NCBI RefSeq assembly: GCF_002056295.1
Contig: NZ_CP020100.1
Span: 2,999,501 to 3,063,500, forward strand
Length of the DNA stretch: 64,000 nt
Direction of reading: 5' to 3'
Source: Halopseudomonas phragmitis
GTDB lineage: Bacteria; Pseudomonadota; Gammaproteobacteria; Pseudomonadales; Pseudomonadaceae
Position numbers and translations under genes: made by a program. The notes under the pieces were generated by a model. That model was given only the letters and a program-made list of their open reading frames with translations. It ran no database searches and had not been told where the DNA came from. Each line of letters starts with the position of its first letter. The first letter of the stretch is position 1. Shown here one piece after another: positions 19,315-29,829 of the stretch.

Positions 19315-19349
19315 GATGCCACCTCATCTCTGGCGACCGAAGTCGCTTG

Positions 19350-19721
19350 TTACGCTTCCCGTTCTATTTGACACATCAACGGGTGCTGGCATTCCCTGGC
19401 GTAGTCATTTACCTGGGCCGCCTTGGTTTCGGCGATATCCCGGCTGTAGACCCCGCACACGGCCCGCCCTTCGGTATGTACCTTGAGCATGACCTGAGTA
19501 GCGGCTTCCCGGTTCAGCGAAAAGAAGCTTTCCAGTACCTCCACAACGAAGTCCATCGGTGTGTAGTCGTCATTGAGCATGACCACCTTGTAACGGGATG
19601 GGGGCTTTAGCTCGGGCTTGCTGGTCTCAACCGCCACCCCATGATCGGGTTCATGGTCCGGTTCCTGTGAACCCTGATTTAAGGTTAGTAGAATTTCCGT
19701 CATTGCAAATAGGTTATGCAT
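19350..19721 (-). CDS. clpS: ATP-dependent Clp protease adaptor ClpS
   Basis: This 123-residue adaptor delivers N-degron substrates to ClpA. The core is unmistakable: [20 protein letters not shown] (N-degron pocket), then [26 protein letters not shown] chose the ATG at 19721 ([11 protein letters not shown]) because it gives a length and N-terminus like P. aeruginosa ClpS. An in-frame opening to 19775 and an inner ATG at 19703 are alternatives, and none has a good ribosome site. It is upstream of clpA and divergent from cspD, with 207 bp between the starts. Confidence 0.94.
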   Translation of the reverse strand: MHNLFAMTEILLTLNQGSQEPDHEPDHGVAVETSKPELKPPSRYKVVMLNDDYTPMDFVVEVLESFFSLNREAATQVMLKVHTEGRAVCGVYSRDIAETKAAQVNDYARECQHPLMCQIEREA

Positions 19722-19928
19722 CGCAGCTGGCAAATGGAGGTCCGGCTCGCCGAGGGAAACTGTGCATTGATACACAGCTTGCCAGAGGCTAACTTGACTT
19801 AGTCGAATTCAGTGTTAAAAAGTGTAAATGAGCATGGTTCGGTGGTCATCTGATTTATTACATCATATCTACCGGCCTGCCCTGTACTCGAGGAATCACC
19901 CCGTTGGGGTCTAGCAGAGGGATGTTGT

Positions 19929-20195
19929 ATGGAAAACGGCAAGGTCAAATGGTTCAACAACGCCAAAGGTTACGGTTTTATTGTGGCCGATGGTCGTGAT
20001 GAGGACCTGTTCGCGCATTATTCCGCAATCCAGATGGATGGATACAAGACACTAAAGGCTGGGCAGCCGGTTCGTTTCGATATCATTCAAGGCCCCAAGG
20101 GTCTGCACGCAGTGAATATCCAGTCCGTAGCTGAATCGGCCAACGCCGCCCCGGTCAGCAAAATCACCCATGAGGTTACCGCCACCCAGCACTAA
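19929..20195 (+). CDS. cspD: Cold-shock-domain protein CspD
   Basis: This 88-residue single-stranded nucleic-acid-binding protein begins MENGKVKWFNNAKGYGFI (RNP1), followed by EDLFAHYSAIQ (RNP2). The acidic residues near RNP2 and the position next to clpS match CspD, which in E. coli is induced in stationary phase and blocks DNA replication. GAGGG lies seven bases before the ATG. A shared terminator separates it from icd. Confidence 0.92.
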   Translation: MENGKVKWFNNAKGYGFIVADGRDEDLFAHYSAIQMDGYKTLKAGQPVRFDIIQGPKGLHAVNIQSVAESANAAPVSKITHEVTATQH

Positions 20196-20223
20196 CTTCC
20201 TGGTTTTTTGCCCAGCCATCACA

Positions 20224-20250
20224 ACAAAGCCGGCATATAGCCGGCTTTGT
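20224..20250. terminator. Bidirectional terminator between cspD and icd
   Basis: ACAAAGCCGG / CCGGCTTTGT is a perfect 10-bp stem with a short loop, lying between two convergent genes. Confidence 0.8.
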
Positions 20251-20271
20251 TCATTACCCAAACGCGTTCGC

Positions 20272-21531
20272 TCAGTTCATCGCGGCAACGACGTCCTTGC
20301 CGAACTCCGAGCACTTGCGCAGCGTTGCGCCATCCATCAGGCGCTCGAAGTCGTAAGTGACGGTCTTGTTGGCAATGGCGCCGTTCACGCCCTTGATGAT
20401 CAGATCAGCAGCCTCGGTCCAGCCCATGTGGCGCAGCATCATCTCGGCAGAGAGAATGACCGAACCCGGGTTGACCTTGTCCTGGCCAGCATACTTCGGC
20501 GCAGTACCATGAGTTGCTTCGAACATGGCCACTTCGTCGGACAGGTTTGCACCCGGGGCGATACCAATACCGCCAACTTCGGCGGCCAGAGCATCGGACA
20601 GGTAGTCACCATTCAGGTTCAGGGTAGCGATCACGTCATATTCGGACGGACGCAGCAGGATCTGCTGCAGCATGGCGTCAGCGATCACATCCTTGACCAC
20701 GATGGTCTTGCCGGTGTTCGGGTTCTTGAACTGCATCCACGGGCCACCATCCAGCAGCTCGGCGCCGAACTCGTCACGAGCGATTTCGTAACCCCAATCT
20801 TTGAAGGCACCCTCGGTGAACTTCATGATGTTGCCCTTGTGAACCAGGGTCACGGAGCTGCGATCGTTGTCGACAGCGTACTGCAGGGCTTTGCGTACCA
20901 GACGCTTAGTGCCAGCTTCGGAAACCGGCTTGATGCCGATACCGCACATGTCGGTGAAGCGGATCTTGGTAACACCCATTTCTTCGGTCAGGAACTTGAT
21001 GACCTTGTCGGCTTCCGGGGTACCGGCCTTCCACTCGACGCCAGCATAGATGTCTTCGGAGTTTTCACGGAAAATCACCATGTCGACATCGCCAGGCTTC
21101 TTGACCGGGCTCGGCACGCCTTCGAACCAACGCACCGGGCGCTGGCAAACGTACAGGTCAAGCTGCTGACGCAGAGCAACGTTCAGGGAGCGGATGCCAC
21201 CACCAACCGGAGTGGTCAGCGGGCCTTTGATGGAAACGACGTATTCCTTGACGGCGTGCAGGGTTTCTTCCGGCAACCAGGTATCCTGATCATATACCTG
21301 GGTAGCCTTTTCACCAGCGTAGACTTCCATCCAGGAGATCTTGCGCTTACCGGCATAGGCCTTCTCGACGGCAGCATCGACTACATCGATCATCACCGGT
21401 GAAATGTCGACACCGATACCATCACCCTCGATAAAGGGGATGATCGGGTTGTCTGGCACGTTCAGGGACAGGTCGGCATTAACGGTAATTTTGTCGCCGC
21501 TGGCCGGCACCTGGATCTTTTGGTATCCCAT
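20272..21531 (-). CDS. icd: NADP-dependent isocitrate dehydrogenase
   Basis: From the ATG at 21531 (MGYQKIQVP) the protein has 419 residues, the length of E. coli-type homodimeric Icd. It oxidises isocitrate to 2-oxoglutarate with NADPH formation. Substrate-site residues include the [13 protein letters not shown] block, whose Ser is the site phosphorylated by AceK in enterics. [15 protein letters not shown] and the C-terminal [11 protein letters not shown] also fit. The longer in-frame opening to 21651 has no homology and is rejected. A promoter (GTGACA-N17-AACAAT on the minus strand) lies about 90 bp upstream, with a palindromic operator in its spacer. Confidence 0.96.
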   Translation of the reverse strand: MGYQKIQVPASGDKITVNADLSLNVPDNPIIPFIEGDGIGVDISPVMIDVVDAAVEKAYAGKRKISWMEVYAGEKATQVYDQDTWLPEETLHAVKEYVVSIKGPLTTPVGGGIRSLNVALRQQLDLYVCQRPVRWFEGVPSPVKKPGDVDMVIFRENSEDIYAGVEWKAGTPEADKVIKFLTEEMGVTKIRFTDMCGIGIKPVSEAGTKRLVRKALQYAVDNDRSSVTLVHKGNIMKFTEGAFKDWGYEIARDEFGAELLDGGPWMQFKNPNTGKTIVVKDVIADAMLQQILLRPSEYDVIATLNLNGDYLSDALAAEVGGIGIAPGANLSDEVAMFEATHGTAPKYAGQDKVNPGSVILSAEMMLRHMGWTEAADLIIKGVNGAIANKTVTYDFERLMDGATLRKCSEFGKDVVAAMN

Positions 21532-21622
21532 TTTTGACTCCGTTGCTTTGTCGTTGTCACAAGACTCCGGAGTGGTAACCCCGGAATCGCAGAATGCAGA
21601 ATACGGATTTTTCGGTGGCCGT

Positions 21623-21651
21623 ATTGTTGTAGTTTTCCTACAGAATGTCAC
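21623..21651 (-). promoter_or_regulatory. icd promoter with TGTAG-N5-CTACA operator in the spacer
   Basis: Read on the minus strand: -35 GTGACA (5/6 match) at 21646-21651, a 17-bp spacer, and -10 AACAAT (4/6) at 21623-21628. The palindrome TGTAGTTTTCCTACA (21628-21642, plus strand) fills the spacer, a position expected for a repressor. The half-sites resemble those of the KDPG-responsive regulator RccR of pseudomonads. Confidence 0.55.
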
Positions 21652-21730
21652 GCGTTTTTATGGAAAAAGCTTCGCATTCCGTTACATTTTTGTCGCCATC
21701 TGGATATTGGCTGCCCAAAGCACACTTTCA

Positions 21731-21757
21731 TGTAGTATCACTACAAGCCCCACTACA
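21731..21757. promoter_or_regulatory. Clustered TGTAGT/ACTACA boxes between icd and nudJ
   Basis: TGTAGT-ATC-ACTACA is a perfect palindrome at 21731-21745, and a second ACTACA follows at 21752-21757, 15 bp after the TGTAGT half. The same half-sites occur in the icd promoter and upstream of aceA. Confidence 0.5.
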
Positions 21758-21891
21758 TCACGACAGGGCAACAGCAATCCTAGCTGTTTTTGCCGCTAGC
21801 GCCAGCAAGCACCGATACAATAGACGAGTCGAGGACAGTTCACGCCCCCACTCCTTTAGGCTACCCTATAGGCCTTTTTCAGGAGCTGTGC

Positions 21892-22326
21892 ATGCGCTTT
21901 TTACCTCATGTAACCGTGGCAACCATTGTCGAGGATCAAGGGCGCTTTTTGATGGTTGAGGAGCAACGTGGCGACCGCATTGTTATAAATCAACCTGCGG
22001 GGCATCTGGAAGCCGACGAAAGTCTCATCGAGGCCGCCCGGCGCGAAGTACTGGAAGAAACCGCCTGGGAAGTTGAAATCACCTCGGTCGTTGGTCTCTA
22101 CCTGTTCAAAGCCGACAATGGTGTAACCTATCAGCGTGCCTGTTTTGCCGGCAAAGCCCTGCACCATTGCCCGGAACAGCCCTTGGACCATGGCATCGTG
22201 CGAGCCAGTTGGATGAGCCTTGAGCAACTACAGGCCAAACGCCAGGATTTACGCAGTTACCTGGTGCTCGACTGCATTCAGGACTACCTGAACAAACCTC
22301 ACTACTCTTTGGATCTGATTCGCTGA
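21892..22326 (+). CDS. nudJ: NUDIX hydrolase, NudJ-like phosphatase
   Basis: From the ATG at 21892 (AGGAGC just upstream) the protein has 144 residues. The Nudix box is present as [20 protein letters not shown] at about residues 38-57, fitting Gx5Ex7REUxEE. NudJ in E. coli hydrolyses nucleoside di/triphosphates and HMP-PP, and its gene precedes mnmA exactly as here. The longer opening to 21790 is non-coding in character. One base separates the stop from mnmA, so the genes are probably cotranscribed. Confidence 0.9.
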   Translation: MRFLPHVTVATIVEDQGRFLMVEEQRGDRIVINQPAGHLEADESLIEAARREVLEETAWEVEITSVVGLYLFKADNGVTYQRACFAGKALHHCPEQPLDHGIVRASWMSLEQLQAKRQDLRSYLVLDCIQDYLNKPHYSLDLIR

Positions 22327-22327
22327 C

Positions 22328-23470
22328 ATGACCACTTCCGCCAGCCGCCCCGCCAACCAGGCCCCCAGCCAAACCAGAGTCATCGTCGGCATGTCCGGCG
22401 GGGTCGACTCGTCCGTTTCCGCAGCCTTGCTGCTTGAACAGGGCTATCAGGTCGAAGGCTTGTTCATGAAGAACTGGGATGAGGATGACGGCACCGAGTA
22501 TTGCACTGCCATGACCGACCTGGCCGATGCCCAGGCGGTAGCCGATCGGCTTGGCATCAAACTGCACACCGCCAACTTCGCCGCCGAGTACTGGGACAAT
22601 GTGTTTGAACACTTCCTGGCCGAATACAAGGCCGGACGTACACCAAACCCGGACATCCTGTGTAACCGCGAAATCAAGTTCAAGGCTTTTCTCGACTACG
22701 CGCTGATGCTCGGTGCCGATCTGATCGCCACCGGCCACTATTGCCGGCGCGGTGAGCGCGACGGCCAGACCGTGCTCCTGCGTGGCATCGACACCAACAA
22801 GGACCAGAGCTACTTCCTGCATGCGGTTGGCGCGGAGCAGATCGCTCGCACCCTGTTCCCGGTCGGCGAACTGGAAAAGCCCGAAGTACGGCGTATCGCC
22901 GAGAAATACGATCTGGCTACCGCCCGCAAGAAAGATTCGACCGGGATCTGCTTCATCGGCGAACGGCGTTTCACCGACTTTCTCAAGCAATACCTGCCAG
23001 CCCAGCCCGGTGATATTGAAACCACTGAGGGCACGGTGATCGGTCGCCATCACGGTTTGATGTACCACACTATCGGCCAGCGTCAGGGCCTTGGTATCGG
23101 CGGTATGCAGGGCGCTGGCGACGAGCCCTGGTATGTTCTGCGCAAGGATTTGACCCGTAACGTGCTGGTGGTTGGCCAGGGCAATGATCATCCATGGCTG
23201 TTCGCCCAGGCTCTGGAGTGCTCCAGCATCTGGTGGGTCAACCCGCTGGAGCTTGCCCAGCCGCGGCGGCTGACCGCCAAGGTGCGCTATCGCCAGTCTG
23301 ATCAGGCCTGCACCCTTGAACGCACCGCCAGCGGTTACCGCGCGCACTTTGACGAGCCCCAGCGCGCAGTGACACCCGGTCAGTCGGTGGTGTTCTACGA
23401 CGGTGATATCTGCCTTGGTGGCGGCGTTATCGAAACGGCCATTCCGGCCTTTGCCGAGGATGCCGCATGA
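22328..23470 (+). CDS. mnmA: tRNA-specific 2-thiouridylase MnmA
   Basis: This 380-residue PP-loop ATPase makes the s2 group of mnm5s2U34 in tRNA Lys/Glu/Gln. The PP-loop GMSGGVDSS is at 21-29. The two catalytic cysteines lie in ILCNREIKF near residue 115 and [12 protein letters not shown] near 213. The central and beta-barrel domains are intact, with [13 protein letters not shown]. The length is slightly above E. coli MnmA because of a 15-residue N-terminal extension. It overlaps hflD by four bases (ATGA). Confidence 0.96.
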   Translation: MTTSASRPANQAPSQTRVIVGMSGGVDSSVSAALLLEQGYQVEGLFMKNWDEDDGTEYCTAMTDLADAQAVADRLGIKLHTANFAAEYWDNVFEHFLAEYKAGRTPNPDILCNREIKFKAFLDYALMLGADLIATGHYCRRGERDGQTVLLRGIDTNKDQSYFLHAVGAEQIARTLFPVGELEKPEVRRIAEKYDLATARKKDSTGICFIGERRFTDFLKQYLPAQPGDIETTEGTVIGRHHGLMYHTIGQRQGLGIGGMQGAGDEPWYVLRKDLTRNVLVVGQGNDHPWLFAQALECSSIWWVNPLELAQPRRLTAKVRYRQSDQACTLERTASGYRAHFDEPQRAVTPGQSVVFYDGDICLGGGVIETAIPAFAEDAA

Positions 23471-24079
23471 CCCGCTATGAAGAGCTGGCCGTAGCCCTGG
23501 GCGCGGTATTCGAGACAGCCATTCTGGTCGACAAGCTGGCCCGTTCCGGGCAACTGGCCGAAGGGCCTGCCGCCTGTCTGGTGCGTAGTATTCTTGAGCG
23601 CTCGCCCGATGACGTGATGGGCGTTTATGGCGGCAGCCACCACCAGATCCGTCAAGGTTTGCAGGCGCTGGAATCAATGCTGGCTCGCGACAATGCCGCA
23701 CTACAGCGCGATGCCCTGCGCTACACAATGAACCTGCTGGTGCTCGAGCGCCAACTCAACAAGCGCGATGACATGCTGCAGGTGCTTGGTCAGCGGCTTC
23801 AGCAAGCCGAAAGCCAGGTCGAACACTTCGGCGCCCTGCACGACAATGTCTGGGCCTCACTTGGCAGCATTTATCAGGACACCATCAGCACGCTGAAACT
23901 GCGTATCCAGGTGCATGGCGACATGCGCTACCTACAGCAGCCAGATATCGCCAACCGGATCCGCGCCCTGCTGCTGGCCGGTATCCGTTCAGCCCGGCTC
24001 TGGCGTCAACTCGGCGGTCACCGCTGGCATCTGTTGTTTTACCGCAAACGCCTGCTTGAAGCGGTGCGTGCGGTGCTCA

Positions 24080-24087
<8 letters not shown>
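23467..24087 (+). CDS. hflD: High frequency lysogenization protein HflD homologue
   Basis: This 206-residue, mostly helical protein has the HflD pattern: [19 protein letters not shown] at the N-terminus, a central [24 protein letters not shown], and [17 protein letters not shown]...[10 protein letters not shown] at the C-terminus. HflD is membrane-associated; in E. coli it sequesters lambda CII, while its housekeeping role is unclear. Gene order mnmA-hflD-purB is conserved across gammaproteobacteria. It overlaps mnmA at its start by four bases and the DMT gene at its end by eight. Confidence 0.93.
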
Positions 24088-26397
<2,310 letters not shown>

Positions 26398-26410
26398 AAC
26401 TTTTGCTTTG

Positions 26411-26416
26411 TATAAT
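26411..26416 (+). promoter_or_regulatory. TATAAT -10 hexamer just before the first hairpin element
   Basis: A perfect TATAAT lies 14 bp after the purB stop. It would start transcription near 26423, five bases before the left arm of the first hairpin, so both elements would lie in the leader of the roxA message. No clear -35 is present. Confidence 0.35.
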
Positions 26417-26427
26417 GCGTGCCTGGA

Positions 26428-26532
26428 CGGTGTTGTACTACGGCTGTTCCGGGCACGCACAAGTACTTCCCTGTAGCTCTTCGATGCCATCCCTGGCATC
26501 GAACGGCCCGGAACAGCCGTAGCACAACACCG
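26428..26532 (+). repeat. Hairpin element copy 1: 51-nt core in 27-nt self-complementary arms
   Basis: The left arm 26428-26454 (begins CGGTGTTGTACTACGGC) pairs with the right arm 26506-26532 at 26 of 27 positions. The core 26455-26505 contains a hairpin TTCGATGCC-ATCCCT-GGCATCGAA and a smaller TAC-TTCCCT-GTA hairpin. The predicted fold is therefore a three-way junction closed by a long stem. Confidence 0.85.
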
Positions 26533-26604
26533 CCCTACCAGTTCCGTGCATAATCGCATTCAGATTACTGCTGGAACGTGGACTGACCAACTCAGACCTC
26601 AAGA

Positions 26605-26711
26605 GCCGACTGCCTGTCCCCATATCCTGGACCGTTCGATGCCAGGGATGGCATCGAAGAGCTACAGGGATGTACTTGTGCGTGTCCAGGATATGGGGAC
26701 AGGCAGTCGGC
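26605..26711 (-). repeat. Hairpin element copy 2: same core inverted, different arms
   Basis: The left arm 26605-26632 (begins GCCGACTGCCTGTCCCC) and right arm 26684-26711 are perfectly complementary over 28 nt. The core 26633-26683 is the reverse complement of the copy 1 core with one difference in 51. The arms have no sequence similarity to those of copy 1. In this orientation the small hairpin reads TACA-TCCC-TGTA. Confidence 0.85.
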
Positions 26712-26778
26712 CAGCGCGCAAACCAATGTCAGTCCGCGATCCTTGCACGAACTTGAAATCACCACGAGAAACCAACCC

Positions 26779-27945
26779 ATGTCCGACCTCCCACTGCTTG
26801 GCAACCTCACCCCAGAACAGTTCCTGCGCGACTACTGGCAGAAAAAGCCCCTGCTGATTCGTCAGGCAGTACCAGGCTATGAAAGCCCTATCAGCCCCAA
26901 TGAACTGGCAGGACTGTCGCTCGAAGAAGAGGTTGAGTCGCGGATCATTCTCGAGCACGGCCAGCACCCTTGGGAGCAGCGCCGAGGCCCCTTTGCCGAA
27001 GATGCCTTTCAGAATTTGCCAGAGCGTGACTGGACACTGCTGGTTCAGGCCGTAGATCAGTTTGTCCCGGAAGTAGCCGAGTTGCTCAAAGCCTTCGACT
27101 TCCTGCCCAGTTGGCGCAAGGACGACATCATGATCAGCTACGCAACGCCGGGTGGTGGTGTCGGGCCGCACTATGACAACTACGACGTATTTCTGCTGCA
27201 AGGGCAAGGTCGCCGGCGCTGGAAAATTGGTCAGCACTGCGACGAAAACAGCCCGCTGCTCGACCATCCTGATCTGCGCATCCTACGCGACTTCGAACAG
27301 ACGGATGAGTGGGTACTGGAGCCTGGCGACATGCTTTACATCCCGCCAGGTGTCGCCCACTGGGGGACCGCTGAGGATGACTGCATGACCTTCTCGGTAG
27401 GCTTTCGCGCACCCAGCCATGCCGAAATTTTGTTGCATTACACTGACTTCGTCAGCCAACAGTTGGGTGACAGCCTGCGCTACAGTGATGCAGGCATGAC
27501 GCCAGTCGAGGATCCCGCCAGCATTGATGAGCAGAGTATCGACCGGTTGCAACAAATTTTGCGCCCACTGGTCGAAGACAGAGAGGCATTGGCCACCTGG
27601 TTCGGACGCTTCATGACCGAGGCGCGTTATCCGGAACTGATACAGCCTCAAGAGTGGGAAGCAGCCGATTTGCTTGCATTGCTTGAGGCTGGGTACGGTT
27701 TGATACGTCACCCAAGTAGCCGTCTGGCATGGCGCAAAGGGAAAAATGACAGCTTGCGGCTGTTCGCCAGCGGCGAGCATTGTGAGCTGTCAATTTCCTT
27801 GCTGCCACTGGTTCAGCTAGTCTGCAAACAGGACTACCTTGAAGCCGGAGCCCTGGAGCCGTGGTTGCAGCAGGAAGATGCACGGGAATTGCTGGTGCAA
27901 TTGCTCAACAAGGGAGAACTCCTGCCGGAGGAGGATGATGAATGA
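26779..27945 (+). CDS. roxA: Ribosomal protein uL16 arginine 3-hydroxylase (YcfD/RoxA-type cupin)
   Basis: This 388-residue Fe(II)/2-oxoglutarate oxygenase hydroxylates an arginine of ribosomal protein L16. The JmjC/cupin core carries the metal triad His131, Asp133 (GPHYDNYDVF) and His194 (IPPGVAHWG), with the substrate-side segment TPGGGVGP before it. The C-terminal winged-helix region follows from about residue 290. MSDLPLLGN at 26779 is the family start; a longer opening to 26743 runs into the repeat region and is rejected. It overlaps the acetyltransferase gene by eight bases. Confidence 0.92.
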   Translation: MSDLPLLGNLTPEQFLRDYWQKKPLLIRQAVPGYESPISPNELAGLSLEEEVESRIILEHGQHPWEQRRGPFAEDAFQNLPERDWTLLVQAVDQFVPEVAELLKAFDFLPSWRKDDIMISYATPGGGVGPHYDNYDVFLLQGQGRRRWKIGQHCDENSPLLDHPDLRILRDFEQTDEWVLEPGDMLYIPPGVAHWGTAEDDCMTFSVGFRAPSHAEILLHYTDFVSQQLGDSLRYSDAGMTPVEDPASIDEQSIDRLQQILRPLVEDREALATWFGRFMTEARYPELIQPQEWEAADLLALLEAGYGLIRHPSSRLAWRKGKNDSLRLFASGEHCELSISLLPLVQLVCKQDYLEAGALEPWLQQEDARELLVQLLNKGELLPEEDDE

Positions 27946-28954
27946 TGCAAGGGTCGAACTGGTAAGCTGGTCAGCCACACCTGCCTTGCGGGATATTCGC
28001 CAGCGGGTGTTTGTCGACGAACAGCATGTGCCGCCCTCCCTTGAATGGGATGAGCATGATCTGAGCGCGGTGCATTTTCAGCTTCTGGTCAATGAACAAC
28101 CCGCGGGCACTGCCCGGTTGCTGCGCGATGGGCACATTGGCCGGGTGGCGATTCTTCCGGATTACCGTGGCCTGGGGCTAGGCAACCTGCTTATGCGAGA
28201 GGTGATGCGCCACGCCCAAGAACTTGGGCATCGACACCTGGAACTGTCAGCGCAAACGCATGCTCAGCGATTTTACGAACGCCTGGGCTTCATTCGCTGC
28301 TCCGAACCGTACATGGATGCCGGCATTGCGCATATCGATATGCGCTGGAGCGCTGACACCCAAAGCCAGGCCGAGCTGCCGCCAATCGAGTTTGTCTCTC
28401 CTGGCTCTTTCAGCATCCACAATCCCGAGCAGCAGGCCAAGCGCTACAGCACTCACCTACCCTATCAACTGGGTGAACAGCGTGATTTGATCGAAATTGA
28501 TGAGGAGCATGCCCTTGCACATGCCTGTCATCTGGTCCTGCAGGCCCGGCGACGCCTGACTATCAGCAGCCCGGAGCAGGCAATGTGGTTATTTCACCGA
28601 CGCGATTTTATCGACTGCTGCGAACAGTTCATCGCCACCCATCCCAAGGGCAGTATCCGCGTACTGGTCAATCAAGTGACTGCCGATTTCACCCAGGGGC
28701 ACAGCTTGTCCAGCCTGCAGCACCGCTTCCCCAGTCTGTGCGAAATCCGTAAGCGCCACCCTGATCTGGCCCGAGAGCCGCAGGTGTACCTGCTGGCTGA
28801 CGACAGCGGTATTCTGATGTTTCCGCAGGCGCTTCAGCCTCAAGGGTTCGTGCGCTATAACAGCCCCGATCAGGTCAGGCGCTGGCAGGCCAGTTTTGAT
28901 GAGCACTGGAGCCGCAGCCTGAGTGACCAGGGATTGAGGAGATTTACCCTATGA
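27938..28954 (+). CDS. GNAT-family N-acetyltransferase fused to a conserved C-terminal domain
   Basis: The product has 338 residues. The N-terminal half (1-150) is a GNAT domain with the acetyl-CoA loop in LPDYRGLGLGNLLM and the RFYERLGF motif. The C-terminal half (about 165-338) is an uncharacterised domain of the DUF7931 kind, with repeated SPEQ/SPDQ segments that recall phospholipase-D-like folds but lack an HKD motif. GGAGGAGG lies directly upstream: ATG 27935 is too close to it, so 27938 is chosen. It overlaps roxA by eight bases and the secretin-like gene by four, so the three form one operon. The substrate is unknown. Confidence 0.82.
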   Translation: MNDARVELVSWSATPALRDIRQRVFVDEQHVPPSLEWDEHDLSAVHFQLLVNEQPAGTARLLRDGHIGRVAILPDYRGLGLGNLLMREVMRHAQELGHRHLELSAQTHAQRFYERLGFIRCSEPYMDAGIAHIDMRWSADTQSQAELPPIEFVSPGSFSIHNPEQQAKRYSTHLPYQLGEQRDLIEIDEEHALAHACHLVLQARRRLTISSPEQAMWLFHRRDFIDCCEQFIATHPKGSIRVLVNQVTADFTQGHSLSSLQHRFPSLCEIRKRHPDLAREPQVYLLADDSGILMFPQALQPQGFVRYNSPDQVRRWQASFDEHWSRSLSDQGLRRFTL

Positions 28955-29763
28955 AATGGATTGTTTCGCTGGTTCTGCTGAGCACCCTGAGCTGGGCCGC
29001 CCCTACTCTCGCAGCGCCTCAGACCGAGGTCATCAACCTGAATTACAGCCTGGCAGAACAGGTATTGCCGGCACTTACACCCATGCTGCGCGATGATGAG
29101 CGGGCTTCGGCTTATGGCAATCAGCTTATCGTCCGTGCAGAACCTGCCCGGTTAGCCGAAATTCGTGAACTACTGCAACAACTGGATCGCCGGCCAGCCA
29201 AATTGTTGATCAGTGTGGCCAACACGGGTGACAACGTCACTCACGAGCAGGGCTACCAAGTGAACGGCCGGGTAAGTAGCGGGCCGGTGGATATCGTTGT
29301 CGGTCAGCCCGGTCAGGGCAATCAGGCCCGAGTCATACGCCGGCAAACCCGGGGAGCAGATGACTCGATACGCCAGATCAGCGCCAATGAGGGATATCCG
29401 GTGCTAATCCAGTCTGGCCAGAGCGTACCACTGACCAGCACCACGACCGACATTTACGGCCGCGTTGTTCAGCAAACCGAATACCGCGACGTCACCCAGG
29501 GGTTTTATGCCACGGTCCGGCTCAATGGTGATATTGCGACTATCAGCCTCAGCGCCAACCATGACCGACTCAATCGCTCTGACAGCCGTCTGATCGACGT
29601 CCAGCAAACCGACACCGTTGTTACCGCCCGACTTGGTGAATGGATTACTGTCGGCGGCCTGGACGACAGCAGCGCCGGGCAGTCCAGTGACATCGGCCGG
29701 CGGATCAGCACGCGCGGCCAGCATCAGTACAGCGTTCGGCTGATGGTAGAGCGTCTGGAATAG
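28951..29763 (+). CDS. Exported secretin-like short protein (N-domain type), uncharacterised
   Basis: This 270-residue protein has a signal peptide (MKWIVSLVLLSTLSWAA..., cleaved near residue 21). Residues 25-85 look like a secretin N/NolW domain (NLNYSLAEQVLPAL...YGNQLIVRAEPARLAEIREL). The rest holds strands resembling the start of a secretin core (GYPVLIQSGQSVPL, GEWITVGGLDD), but it is far too short to form a normal secretin channel. No type II, III or IV-pilus gene is nearby. A similar gene lies next to aceA in P. aeruginosa. TTGAGGAG precedes the ATG. The function is unknown; it may be a periplasmic or outer-membrane accessory protein. Confidence 0.75.
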   Translation: MKWIVSLVLLSTLSWAAPTLAAPQTEVINLNYSLAEQVLPALTPMLRDDERASAYGNQLIVRAEPARLAEIRELLQQLDRRPAKLLISVANTGDNVTHEQGYQVNGRVSSGPVDIVVGQPGQGNQARVIRRQTRGADDSIRQISANEGYPVLIQSGQSVPLTSTTTDIYGRVVQQTEYRDVTQGFYATVRLNGDIATISLSANHDRLNRSDSRLIDVQQTDTVVTARLGEWITVGGLDDSSAGQSSDIGRRISTRGQHQYSVRLMVERLE

Positions 29764-29797
29764 GCATTCGTGACTCGGTAGCCACAATTGATACTTT

Positions 29798-29823
29798 TGT
29801 AGTGGTTTGAAAAAAACACTACA
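29798..29823 (+). promoter_or_regulatory. TGTAGT-N14-ACTACA operator upstream of aceA
   Basis: TGTAGTG and CACTACA form a perfect 7-bp inverted repeat with a 12-bp AT-rich spacer, ending six bases before the -35 of the probable aceA promoter. The half-site is the one found twice near icd, and resembles RccR operators that control glyoxylate-shunt genes in pseudomonads. Confidence 0.6.
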
Positions 29824-29829
29824 TTGAGA

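Larger units (their letters stand above)
21532..21891. other. 360-bp divergent regulatory region between icd and nudJ
   Basis: No gene is visible. It contains the icd promoter with its embedded palindrome, a second cluster of TGTAGT/ACTACA boxes at 21731-21757, and a TACAAT hexamer at 21816-21821 that could be the -10 for nudJ-mnmA. AGGAGC at 21881 is the nudJ ribosome site. Confidence 0.6.
26398..26778. other. 381-bp intergenic region purB-roxA
   Basis: No coding sequence is convincing here. It is occupied mainly by two large stem-loop elements (26428-26532 and 26605-26711), separated by 72 bp of unremarkable sequence. Confidence 0.7.

Noticed and set aside
20170-21402. 410-codon opening antisense to icd
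   Set aside because: It is a shadow of isocitrate dehydrogenase and also covers the cspD-icd terminator.
22106-23728. 540-codon opening antisense to nudJ-mnmA-hflD
   Set aside because: It crosses three well-supported genes on the other strand and shows no protein-like motif.
26535-26604. The 72-bp spacer between the hairpin elements as a third repeat unit
   Set aside because: It has no similarity to either core or to the arms and no strong stem.
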